DNA from: Candidatus Berkelbacteria bacterium
GTDB taxonomy: Bacteria; Patescibacteriota; UBA1384; VFKW01
Reading direction: 5' to 3'
DNA: 5,542 nt
Assembly (NCBI GenBank): GCA_009885355.1
Contig: VFKW01000124.1
Location: forward strand, 1-5,542
Below are positions 1 to 5,490 of the stretch, one piece after another (positions within the stretch are counted from its first letter, which is position 1; each line of letters starts with the position of its first letter). Below the pieces are notes generated by a model. It was not told the origin of the DNA, made no database searches, and saw only the letters and a list, made by a program, of their open reading frames with translations. Made by a program: the position numbers and the translations under genes.

Positions 1-16
1 TAGCTACTATCTACTA
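1..16. repeat. Possible tail of a TAGCTACTA-type element, cut by the window edge
   Basis: Bases 1-9 read TAGCTACTA, identical to 4460-4468 at the downstream edge of copy B, and CTACTA recurs at 11-16. In both places a Shine-Dalgarno site and a start codon follow shortly. The match is short and the rest of any element lies outside the window. Confidence 0.35.
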
Positions 17-32
17 ATTCCGGAGGAATTAT

Positions 33-683
33 ATGGCCCTATTAGTCCCGGCAATCCTCGCAAAATCATTTAAAGAATTCGAGGAAAAATTTAATCAAGT
101 AAGCCCTTACTGCCAAAAAATCCAAGTAGATATAATGGATGGTATTTTTGTGAAAAATAAAACCATCCAGTATCAAGAAATTCCACGCTTTCAAAATGAT
201 ATAAAGCTCGAACTTCATCTCATGACAAAAGATCCATTATCTATTTTTCAATATCCCAAGCATCCCGCTGTCACAACTTTTATATTTCATTACGAGGCAG
301 TCGCTGATCCGGCTGCTGTATTAGCCGCCATTCCGCAAAAGCTTATACGTGGTATTGCCCTCAACATGGAAACGCCTGTCAAGGTTTTAGAAAAAATCTC
401 AAAAGATATTGATTTGGTTTTATTGATGAGTATTCCCCCTGGCTTTGATGGACAACAGCTAGATCCTAGGGTAATTGAGAAAATTGGTCAAGTCAAATCC
501 TTGCGCCCCGGAATAATTATTGAAGTTGATGGTGGTATAAATAACGATAACGCCTCAGTTTTGACCGCCGCCGGCATTGATCAAGCAGTTGTTGGATCAT
601 ATATACATAAAGCAAAAGATATAAAACGCACAATAGCCAAATTAATGCTCGATCTTGGTGATATTAAGGGAGTAGGAATATGA
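33..683 (+). CDS. rpe: Ribulose-phosphate 3-epimerase
   Basis: This cytosolic enzyme interconverts ribulose-5-phosphate and xylulose-5-phosphate in the non-oxidative pentose phosphate pathway, and its product feeds the transketolase encoded next. The 216 residues match the family's usual length of about 220 and cover a full TIM barrel. Family motifs run in order: PAIL near residue 6 (usually PSIL), VDIMDG at 32-37, LHLM at 61-64, FHYEA at 85-89, ALN.ETP at 109-115, MSIPPGF.GQ at 132-141, VDGGI at 165-169 and VVGS at 186-189. The two catalytic aspartates are visible as D33 and D166, and H62 is a metal ligand. The usual first metal-ligand histidine (H-x-D-x-M-D-G) is Gln31 here, which is unusual. 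The ATG follows GGAGG at 22-26 by six bases. The stop overlaps the next start as ATGA. The family call is secure; activity with the Gln substitution is inferred. Confidence 0.93.
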   Translation: MALLVPAILAKSFKEFEEKFNQVSPYCQKIQVDIMDGIFVKNKTIQYQEIPRFQNDIKLELHLMTKDPLSIFQYPKHPAVTTFIFHYEAVADPAAVLAAIPQKLIRGIALNMETPVKVLEKISKDIDLVLLMSIPPGFDGQQLDPRVIEKIGQVKSLRPGIIIEVDGGINNDNASVLTAAGIDQAVVGSYIHKAKDIKRTIAKLMLDLGDIKGVGI

Positions 684-1489
684 ATACAGAAGAATTGCAA
701 GACCTTGCGAGAAATATTCGCAAGTCTATTATAAATATGTTAGCCGAAGCTGGCACTGGTCATACCGCTGGCTCATTGGATATTGTCGAGATAATGGTCA
801 GTTTATATTTCCACGCCTTGAAACATGATCCCGAAAATCCCGATTGGCCAGACCGCGATAGACTAGTTCTTTCCGCCGGCCACATCAATCCAGCACTTTA
901 CGCCACCATGAGCGAAGCCGGTTATTTTCCAAAAGAAGAATTATTAACTTTGCGAAAAATAAATTCCAGGCTTCAGGGTCATCCTCACAATCATTCCCTG
1001 CCGGGAATTGAAGCTTCATCTGGCCCCCTTGGCCAAGGCAGTTCTGTTGCTGTCGGCATGGCGCTGGCTGATAAAATGGATAACAAGCCAAATCATACAT
1101 ATTGTATAGTGTCCGACGGTGAGCACGATGAAGGCCAAATTTGGGAAGCGATCATGTTCGCCGCCAAAAACAAACTAAATAATCTAACATTTATAGTTGA
1201 TCGAAATCATATCCAGATCGACGGTACCACTGAGGAGATCATGCCGCTCGAACCATTTGCAAAAAAATATGAAGCCTTTAATTGGCACATCATAGAAGTC
1301 GATGGTCATAATTTTACTGAAATAATATCAGCCTTAGACAAAAAATCAACCGAAAAACCAACTGTTATCTTAGCAAAAACAATTGCCGGCAAAGGCATCC
1401 CTGCAATTGAAAATAATTGGCAATGGCACGGCAAAACCCCGACAAAAGACGAAGCGATCGAAGCAATCAAGCAATTGGAGGCCAGATGA
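680..1489 (+). CDS. tkt: Transketolase, N-terminal (TPP-binding) subunit
   Basis: This is the pyrophosphate-binding half of a split transketolase, which moves two-carbon ketol units from xylulose-5-phosphate to aldose phosphates. At 269 residues it matches stand-alone N-terminal subunits; fused enzymes are about 650. Visible motifs are GHTAGSL at 27-33 (usually GHPGGSL), DRLVLSAGH at 60-68 (usually SKGH), LQGHP at 98-102, a G.E.SSG.LGQG stretch at 109-120, and the diphosphate/metal motif with D146 and N176. That motif begins SDGE rather than GDGE. DGHN lies near 209-212 and WHGKTP near the C terminus. The start overlaps the epimerase stop as ATGA, with AAGGGAG at 666-672 upstream. It should work only with the product of the next gene. 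A two-subunit 1-deoxyxylulose-5-phosphate synthase is less likely, because the motifs and the epimerase neighbour favour transketolase. Confidence 0.93.
   Translation: MNTEELQDLARNIRKSIINMLAEAGTGHTAGSLDIVEIMVSLYFHALKHDPENPDWPDRDRLVLSAGHINPALYATMSEAGYFPKEELLTLRKINSRLQGHPHNHSLPGIEASSGPLGQGSSVAVGMALADKMDNKPNHTYCIVSDGEHDEGQIWEAIMFAAKNKLNNLTFIVDRNHIQIDGTTEEIMPLEPFAKKYEAFNWHIIEVDGHNFTEIISALDKKSTEKPTVILAKTIAGKGIPAIENNWQWHGKTPTKDEAIEAIKQLEAR
1477..1481 (+). promoter_or_regulatory. Ribosome binding site deciding the transketolase C-subunit start
   Basis: GGAGG lies four bases before the ATG at 1486. It favours that start over an in-frame ATG at 1417, whose extra 23 residues are basic, unlike the family, and lie wholly within the preceding gene. 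Confidence 0.75.
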
Positions 1490-2418
1490 CTGAAATAAAA
1501 AAAGCAACTCGTGATGGATTTGGCGACGCTATACTAGAACTAGCCCAAAATAATAAAAATATTGTCGCTCTGTCTGCAAATTTAGGCGAATCAACCAAAT
1601 TGGACAAATTAAAAAAAAATTTCCCTGATCAGTACATCGAATGTGGTGTTGCCGAACAAAATATGGCCGGCATTGCCGCCGGACTCGCCTTGTCGGGCAA
1701 AATCCCATTTATTACTTCATTCGCTGCCTTTTCGCCAGGAAGAAACTGGGAACAAATTCGTGTTTCTATTTGTTACAATCGAGCAAATGTAAAAATCGCC
1801 TCGACCCATGCCGGATTATCAGTCGGCCCAGATGGTGCAACACATCAATCTTTAGAAGATCTGGCAATCACAAGAGTTATCCCCAACTTAACCGTCATCT
1901 GTCCAGCAGATTATCATGAAGCCAAAAAAGCCGTCATCGCTGCCGCGAATCACAACGGACCAGTATATATTCGTCTCGGTCGCGAACCTATGCCAATGAT
2001 CACCGACGAAAATAGCTCGTTTGAAATCGGAAAATGTGATATATTAAAAGAAGGTAGTGATGTCACGATCATTGCTACCGGCATAATGGTAAATGAGGCC
2101 CTAAAAGCTTCTGAAAAACTAGCCGAGCAAGGCATTCACTCTGAAGTGATAAATTGTCACACGATCAAGCCTTTAGATGAGGAAACAATCATCAGTTCCG
2201 CCAAAAAAACCGGAAAAGTCATCACCGCCGAAGAACACCAAATCATAGGTGGTCTAGGTGGAGCAGTCGCAGAATTATTATCCCAAAAACTGCCAACCCC
2301 AATAAAAAGAGTCGGAGTGCATGACACCTTCGGCGAATCAGGAACAGCCAAAGAGTTACTAGAAAAATACAGTTGCGACTCAACTGCCATAATCAAATCT
2401 GTAAAAGAGATAATTTAA
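1486..2418 (+). CDS. tkt: Transketolase, C-terminal subunit
   Basis: This is the partner of the preceding gene and carries the pyrimidine-binding and C-terminal transketolase domains; the two chains together form the active sites at their interface. It has 310 residues, typical for the stand-alone form. The pyrimidine domain shows SANLGES at 30-36, YIECGVAEQNM at 50-60 with the cofactor-activating glutamate E57, then GR.WEQIR at 85-92. THAGLSVGPDGATHQ follows at 107-121, with H108 and H120 as conserved active-site-region histidines, and YIRLGR after it. The C-terminal domain begins near the GSDVTIIATG stretch and contains IKPLDEE, EEHQIIGGLG and a closing DTFGESG motif, so the chain is complete. 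The start is the ATG within the ATGA overlap with the upstream stop, which suggests translational coupling and equal amounts of the two halves. Confidence 0.93.
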   Translation: MTEIKKATRDGFGDAILELAQNNKNIVALSANLGESTKLDKLKKNFPDQYIECGVAEQNMAGIAAGLALSGKIPFITSFAAFSPGRNWEQIRVSICYNRANVKIASTHAGLSVGPDGATHQSLEDLAITRVIPNLTVICPADYHEAKKAVIAAANHNGPVYIRLGREPMPMITDENSSFEIGKCDILKEGSDVTIIATGIMVNEALKASEKLAEQGIHSEVINCHTIKPLDEETIISSAKKTGKVITAEEHQIIGGLGGAVAELLSQKLPTPIKRVGVHDTFGESGTAKELLEKYSCDSTAIIKSVKEII

Positions 2419-2423
2419 AAAAA

Positions 2424-2466
2424 GGTAATCCATTTGGAAATTGGAAATTGGAAATTTGGATTTACC
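2424..2466. repeat. Heptad tandem repeat inside a short stem
   Basis: Three perfect tandem copies of TTGGAAA occupy 2434-2454, and a partial degenerate copy follows to 2460. They are enclosed by an inverted repeat: GGTAATCCA at 2424-2432 pairs with TGGATTTACC at 2457-2466, giving nine base pairs with T2461 bulged. The transcript would form a stem whose loop of about 24 bases is almost entirely heptads. No run of T follows, so it does not look like an intrinsic terminator. It fills most of the 65-base gap between transketolase and aldolase and ends just before the aldolase ribosome site. Role unknown. Confidence 0.7.
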
Positions 2467-2470
2467 GACG

Positions 2471-2477
2471 AAGGAGG
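2471..2477 (+). promoter_or_regulatory. Ribosome binding site deciding the aldolase start
   Basis: A full AAGGAGG sits six bases before the ATG at 2484. The open frame extends upstream to an ATG at 2373, but that would add 37 residues read from the transketolase 3' end and the repeat, with no family similarity, so 2484 is the start. Confidence 0.88.
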
Positions 2478-2483
2478 GTTTTT

Positions 2484-3329
2484 ATGCTTGTAACACTAAA
2501 CGAAGTACTTATTCCGGCTCACAAAAACGGCTACGCTGTCGGCGCATTCAATGTTTATAACCTTGAAACAGCCCAGTCCGTCATCGCTGCCGCCGAGATC
2601 GAAAAATCTCCGGTTATCATGCAAGTTTCAGAAAAAGCGATCGAATACGCCGGATTTGATAATTTGACTGCTCTATTGGTCGAGATGGCCGAACGCGCCA
2701 AAGTGCCAGTTGTTGTCCATTTAGACCATGGCTCAAATTTGAATACGATCAAAAAATGTATCGCCGGCGGTTTTAGCTCAGTCATGATCGACGCCACCAC
2801 TTTGCCGGAAAATGAAAAAATGCGCGTCACAAAAGAAATGGCAAGAATAGCTCACAAACACAATATAACTATCGAAGGTGAGCGTGATAGTCTAGCCGGT
2901 AAAGAAGAAGACATCGACAATCTAACTGGTAAATATACCAACCCAGATACAGCTGAAATTTTCGTTCACGAAACAGGCATCGATGCTTTTGCAGTTTCGA
3001 TCGGAAACGCACATGGTATTCCAGTCCCTGATGAAAAACTCGAGTTTCATATTTTAAAAGAATGTTCCGAAAAAATTGATGTGCCACTTGTTCTGCATGG
3101 TGCTTCCGGTACACCGCCCGAGCAGATCAAAGAAGCTATTTCCCTTGGCATTTCGAAAATAAATATCGATACTGATCTTCGTTTGTCATATATGTCAACA
3201 ACTGCCCACTATTTTTTAAATGATCCAAATATGAAAGATCCAAGAAAAATGTTAAATGAAGTCAAAAAAGCCATGACTGAAGTTGTGGTCATTAAAATGC
3301 GAATGTTTGGTTCAAGTGGGAGGGCTTAG
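2484..3329 (+). CDS. fba: Class II fructose-bisphosphate aldolase (zinc type)
   Basis: This enzyme reversibly cleaves fructose-1,6-bisphosphate to dihydroxyacetone phosphate and glyceraldehyde-3-phosphate. The 281 residues match the shorter class IIB branch, which also contains tagatose-bisphosphate aldolases. Visible signatures are GAFNVYN at 20-26, VVVHLDHG at 76-83 with catalytic D81 and zinc ligand H82, MIDATTLP at 101-108, IEGE at 130-133 and YT.PD.A near 151-157. GNAHG at 174-178 gives zinc ligand H177, LHGASG at 204-209 gives H205 and the phosphate site, and NIDTD lies at 227-231. The chain ends in a normal FGSSG-type tail. The glutamate region usually reads GELG.LGG.ED; here it reads GERDSLAGKEED, a local departure. 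Substrate could be fructose-, tagatose- or sedoheptulose-bisphosphate; the glycolytic neighbours favour fructose-bisphosphate. The stop overlaps the kinase start by one base. Confidence 0.92.
   Translation: MLVTLNEVLIPAHKNGYAVGAFNVYNLETAQSVIAAAEIEKSPVIMQVSEKAIEYAGFDNLTALLVEMAERAKVPVVVHLDHGSNLNTIKKCIAGGFSSVMIDATTLPENEKMRVTKEMARIAHKHNITIEGERDSLAGKEEDIDNLTGKYTNPDTAEIFVHETGIDAFAVSIGNAHGIPVPDEKLEFHILKECSEKIDVPLVLHGASGTPPEQIKEAISLGISKINIDTDLRLSYMSTTAHYFLNDPNMKDPRKMLNEVKKAMTEVVVIKMRMFGSSGRA
3318..3324 (+). promoter_or_regulatory. Ribosome binding site for the GTG start of the kinase
   Basis: GGGAGGG, inside the last aldolase codons, contains a GGAGG core five bases before the GTG at 3329. It supports the GTG start; the protein begins SVYDVITIGD, the normal first strand of the PfkB fold, directly after it. 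Confidence 0.75.
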
Positions 3330-4312
3330 TGTCAGTATATGATGTTATTACAATCGGCGACACAGGTTATGATACGATCCAAGTTATTGATGAGGACGAA
3401 GCTCATCTAGTTTGCAATGTTCATCACCAGCTTTGCCAAATTTGTTTTGACTATGCCGACAAAATACCGGTAAAAGCAATCTATGAAACCATTGGCGGCA
3501 ATGCTGCTAATGCCGCTGTTGGATTTTCAAGGCTTGGACTCAAAACGGTCATCTATACCGAAATAGGCAAAGATGATTTATCTGAAAGAATCATAAATGC
3601 ATTTAAAAATGAGAAAATTAGTCTAAAATATGTAAAACAAAGTGGAAAAACCAACCGTGCCTCAGTGATCAGTATAAGGACAGACCGGACGATTTTCTCT
3701 TACCATGAAAAACGTGAATACCATCTTCCAAAATTAGATTCAGCCAATTGGATATATTTGTCGTCCCTTAAAAACGGTTATGAAAAAGTCCATCACGATC
3801 TGGTTAGTCAGATAAGAGGGAAAAAAGTCTTTGTTTCCTACAACCCGGGAACATATCAATTAAAAGGCGGCATTGTCGCATCTCAGTCAATTCTGCAACA
3901 ATCAGCAGTCGTCATTATGAATAAAGAAGAAGCTGCCAGCTGGCTAAAAATGCCGATCACCACAGACGTAAAGCATTTATTATTCGCCCTTACAAAATAT
4001 GGCACCAAAAATTCAATTATTACCGACGGATTGGCCGGATCGTTTGGATTTGATGGTATAAATTACTTTCATTGCCCAATTTGTCCGCAAAAAGCAGTCG
4101 AAACCACCGGTGCAGGCGATAGCTTCGCCACAGCCTTATCGGCGGCTTTATATCATGGTTCCAGCTTGAAAGAAGCGATGCGCTGGGGCTCGATCAATTC
4201 AGCATCGGTAGTTTCCGAAATAGGCGCCCAAGCTGGCTTGTTGCATCTTATAGAGATGAAAAAACGCTTAAAAGAAACAGAAAAAATCACCGCAACCCCC
4301 ATCTTGACATAG
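3329..4312 (+). CDS. PfkB/ribokinase-family carbohydrate kinase
   Basis: This is an ATP-dependent sugar kinase of the PfkB family, 327 residues, full length. Visible features are the first strand ITIGD at 7-11, signature 1 with GGNAANAAVGFSRLG at 56-70, an NKEE (NxxE) metal/phosphate motif at 198-201, an ITDG strand near 231, and signature 2 ETTGAGDSF at 258-266, where D264 is the catalytic base in the GAGD anion hole. Between strand 1 and signature 1 lies an insert with C29, H32, H33, C36 and C39, spaced C-x2-HH-x2-C-x2-C, which could bind a metal. The substrate cannot be read from sequence: 6-phosphofructokinase, ribokinase, nucleoside kinase and others share these motifs. Its position between aldolase and GAPDH makes a phosphofructokinase-like role attractive but unproven. 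It starts with GTG, and the TAGTG overlap with the aldolase stop implies coupled translation. Confidence 0.88.
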   Translation: MSVYDVITIGDTGYDTIQVIDEDEAHLVCNVHHQLCQICFDYADKIPVKAIYETIGGNAANAAVGFSRLGLKTVIYTEIGKDDLSERIINAFKNEKISLKYVKQSGKTNRASVISIRTDRTIFSYHEKREYHLPKLDSANWIYLSSLKNGYEKVHHDLVSQIRGKKVFVSYNPGTYQLKGGIVASQSILQQSAVVIMNKEEAASWLKMPITTDVKHLLFALTKYGTKNSIITDGLAGSFGFDGINYFHCPICPQKAVETTGAGDSFATALSAALYHGSSLKEAMRWGSINSASVVSEIGAQAGLLHLIEMKKRLKETEKITATPILT

Positions 4313-4330
4313 CATATTCAAAATTATACT
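4304..4330 (+). promoter_or_regulatory. Candidate promoter at the kinase stop codon
   Basis: A perfect TTGACA at 4304-4309 lies across the last kinase codons, and TATACT at 4325-4330 matches five of six bases of the -10 consensus. The 15-base spacer is shorter than the optimal 17, so this is tentative. Transcription would begin near 4337 and place both palindromic elements in the GAPDH leader. Confidence 0.35.
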
Positions 4331-4377
4331 GCTTGCAAGCCACGAAGTGGTCCCATAGGGGCTTATTGCTTACAAGC
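4331..4377. repeat. Palindromic element, copy A (double-hairpin core)
   Basis: Outer arms GCTTGCAAGC (4331-4340) and GCTTACAAGC (4368-4377) pair at nine of ten positions. Between them lies a core of two small adjacent hairpins: CCAC-GAA-GTGG at 4340-4350 and CCC-ATA-GGG at 4352-4360. A closer three-base closing stem AAG/CTT (4337-4339 with 4362-4364) is also possible. The core aligns with copy B about 90 bases downstream, while the arms differ. No T-run follows, so it is not an obvious terminator for the kinase gene. Confidence 0.65.
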
Positions 4378-4394
4378 TTATAGTGCTTTATATT
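4366..4394 (+). promoter_or_regulatory. Alternative candidate promoter for GAPDH
   Basis: TTGCTT at 4366-4371 (three of six -35 positions) is 17 bases from TATATT at 4389-4394 (five of six -10 positions), inside a strongly AT-rich stretch that also contains TATAAA at 4403-4408. Transcription from here would place only copy B in the GAPDH leader. The weak -35 makes this a suggestion. Confidence 0.35.
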
Positions 4395-4417
4395 ATATAT
4401 AGTATAAATATCAACGC

Positions 4418-4465
4418 TAGCTACTAGCTACCCCGAAGGGGCCCTTTGGGGCTAGCTAGTAGCTA
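4418..4465. repeat. Palindromic element, copy B (double-hairpin core with 13-bp arms)
   Basis: TAGCTACTAGCTA at 4418-4430 is the exact reverse complement of TAGCTAGTAGCTA at 4453-4465. The core holds CCCC-GAA-GGGG (4431-4441) directly followed by CCC-TTT-GGG(G) (4442-4451), with C4452 unpaired. It can fold as an outer stem with two inner hairpins, or as one long hairpin in which CCCC 4431-4434 pairs with GGGG 4448-4451. It ends seven bases before the AAGGAGG of GAPDH (4472-4478), leaving that site exposed. Confidence 0.75.
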
Positions 4466-4482
4466 CTAAACAAGGAGGAAAC

Positions 4483-5481
4483 ATGAAACTAGCGATCAAT
4501 GGTTTTGGTCGAATCGGCCGCGCGGCCTTCAAAATTGCTCTGGAAAACCCGGAGATTGAGATTGTTGGGATCAATGATCTGACAGACGCCAAAACATTGG
4601 CACACCTTTTGAAATATGACACCTCTTATGGTGTTTATGGCCACGAAGTCAAAGGCGAGGGTAGTAATCTCGTCGTCGATGGAAAAAATATTCCGATTTT
4701 TGCAGTCAAAGAACCAGAAACCTTGCCATGGAAGAGTCTTGAAGTCGACGTAGTCTTGGAATGTACCGGACGATTTGTCGGTTCCGATGATGCCGGCAAA
4801 CACATTACAGCCGGAGCTAAAAAAGTCGTTATTTCCGCCCCATCAAAAGGCGAAAAACCAGCTTCAACATATGTATTAGGTGTAAATGCCGACGATTACA
4901 AAGGTGAGCCGGTTATCAATAATGCCTCTTGCACTACGAACTGTATTGCGCCGGTAATGCAAGTCTTGGTTGAAAAATTTGGTGTCAAAAAAGCCATGCT
5001 CGATACCATCCATGCCTACACTCACGATCAAAATATCCAAGACGGTCCACACAAAGATCTTCGCCGCGCCAGAGCTGCCGCCGCTAACATGACTCCGACT
5101 TCAACCGGTGCTGCCATTGCTGCCACAGAAGTTATACCTGAATTAAAAGGCAAATTCGACGGCACATCGATTCGTGTTCCGATCCCTGTCGGCTCAATTT
5201 CCGATATTACATTAGTTTTTGAAAAAGACGTTACTGTTGAAGAAATTAACAATGCGCTTATCGAAGCCTCGAAAACTCCAAAATTAAAAGGAATCTTAGA
5301 AGTTACTTCAGATCCGATTGTCTCATCTGACATTGTTGGCAACCCAGCTTCGTCAATCGTCGATCTAAAAATGACCCAAGTCGTCGGCGGTGATCTCGCT
5401 AAAGTCTTCGCTTGGTATGACAACGAATGGGGCTACTCCAATCGCCTAGTAGAAATGGCCCTGCACATCGCGTCCAAATAA
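4483..5481 (+). CDS. gap: Glyceraldehyde-3-phosphate dehydrogenase, type I
   Basis: This enzyme oxidises and phosphorylates glyceraldehyde-3-phosphate to 1,3-bisphosphoglycerate with reduction of NAD, in cytosolic glycolysis. The 332 residues are the normal length. The Rossmann motif NGFGRIGR is at 6-13 and D32 ends the second strand; Asp followed by Leu at 32-33 is the pattern expected of NAD-preferring enzymes. The active site ASCTTNC contains nucleophile C150, and H177 in HAYT is the catalytic base at the standard 27-residue spacing. RRARAAAANMTPTSTGAA holds the phosphate-contact region. The usual RVPTPNVS segment reads RVPIPVGS, and the chain ends with the standard WYDNEWGYS region. The ATG follows AAGGAGG at 4472-4478 by four bases. 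The 170-base leader with palindromic elements and promoter-like sites suggests it can be transcribed on its own, and a terminator follows. Confidence 0.96.
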   Translation: MKLAINGFGRIGRAAFKIALENPEIEIVGINDLTDAKTLAHLLKYDTSYGVYGHEVKGEGSNLVVDGKNIPIFAVKEPETLPWKSLEVDVVLECTGRFVGSDDAGKHITAGAKKVVISAPSKGEKPASTYVLGVNADDYKGEPVINNASCTTNCIAPVMQVLVEKFGVKKAMLDTIHAYTHDQNIQDGPHKDLRRARAAAANMTPTSTGAAIAATEVIPELKGKFDGTSIRVPIPVGSISDITLVFEKDVTVEEINNALIEASKTPKLKGILEVTSDPIVSSDIVGNPASSIVDLKMTQVVGGDLAKVFAWYDNEWGYSNRLVEMALHIASK

Positions 5482-5490
5482 ATTTCAGTT

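Noticed and set aside
885..1100. Reverse-strand open frame inside the transketolase N gene
   Set aside because: It lies wholly inside a well-supported gene, shows no family motif and has no convincing start context.
1641..1919. Second forward frame inside the transketolase C gene
   Set aside because: The product is rich in Arg, Cys and Ser with no recognisable fold, and the in-frame transketolase motifs explain the sequence.
2424..2466. Intrinsic terminator between transketolase and aldolase
   Set aside because: The stem is weak, has a large loop and is not followed directly by a T-run; the T-run at 2479-2483 comes after the ribosome site.
2373..2483. Longer N terminus for the aldolase
   Set aside because: The added residues come from the transketolase 3' end and the heptad repeat, and a full Shine-Dalgarno site sits before the ATG at 2484.
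4331..4377. Terminator for the kinase gene
   Set aside because: A hairpin is present but no T-run follows it, so intrinsic termination is not supported.
4331..4465. CRISPR array or riboswitch in the GAPDH leader
   Set aside because: Only two diverged copies with unlike arms and no regular spacers are present, and I recognise no known riboswitch consensus. It is reported as an unassigned palindromic repeat pair instead.
4489..4803. Reverse-strand open frames inside GAPDH (here and at 5028-5423)
   Set aside because: They are antisense to the strongly conserved GAPDH gene, and their residues simply mirror its codon bias.
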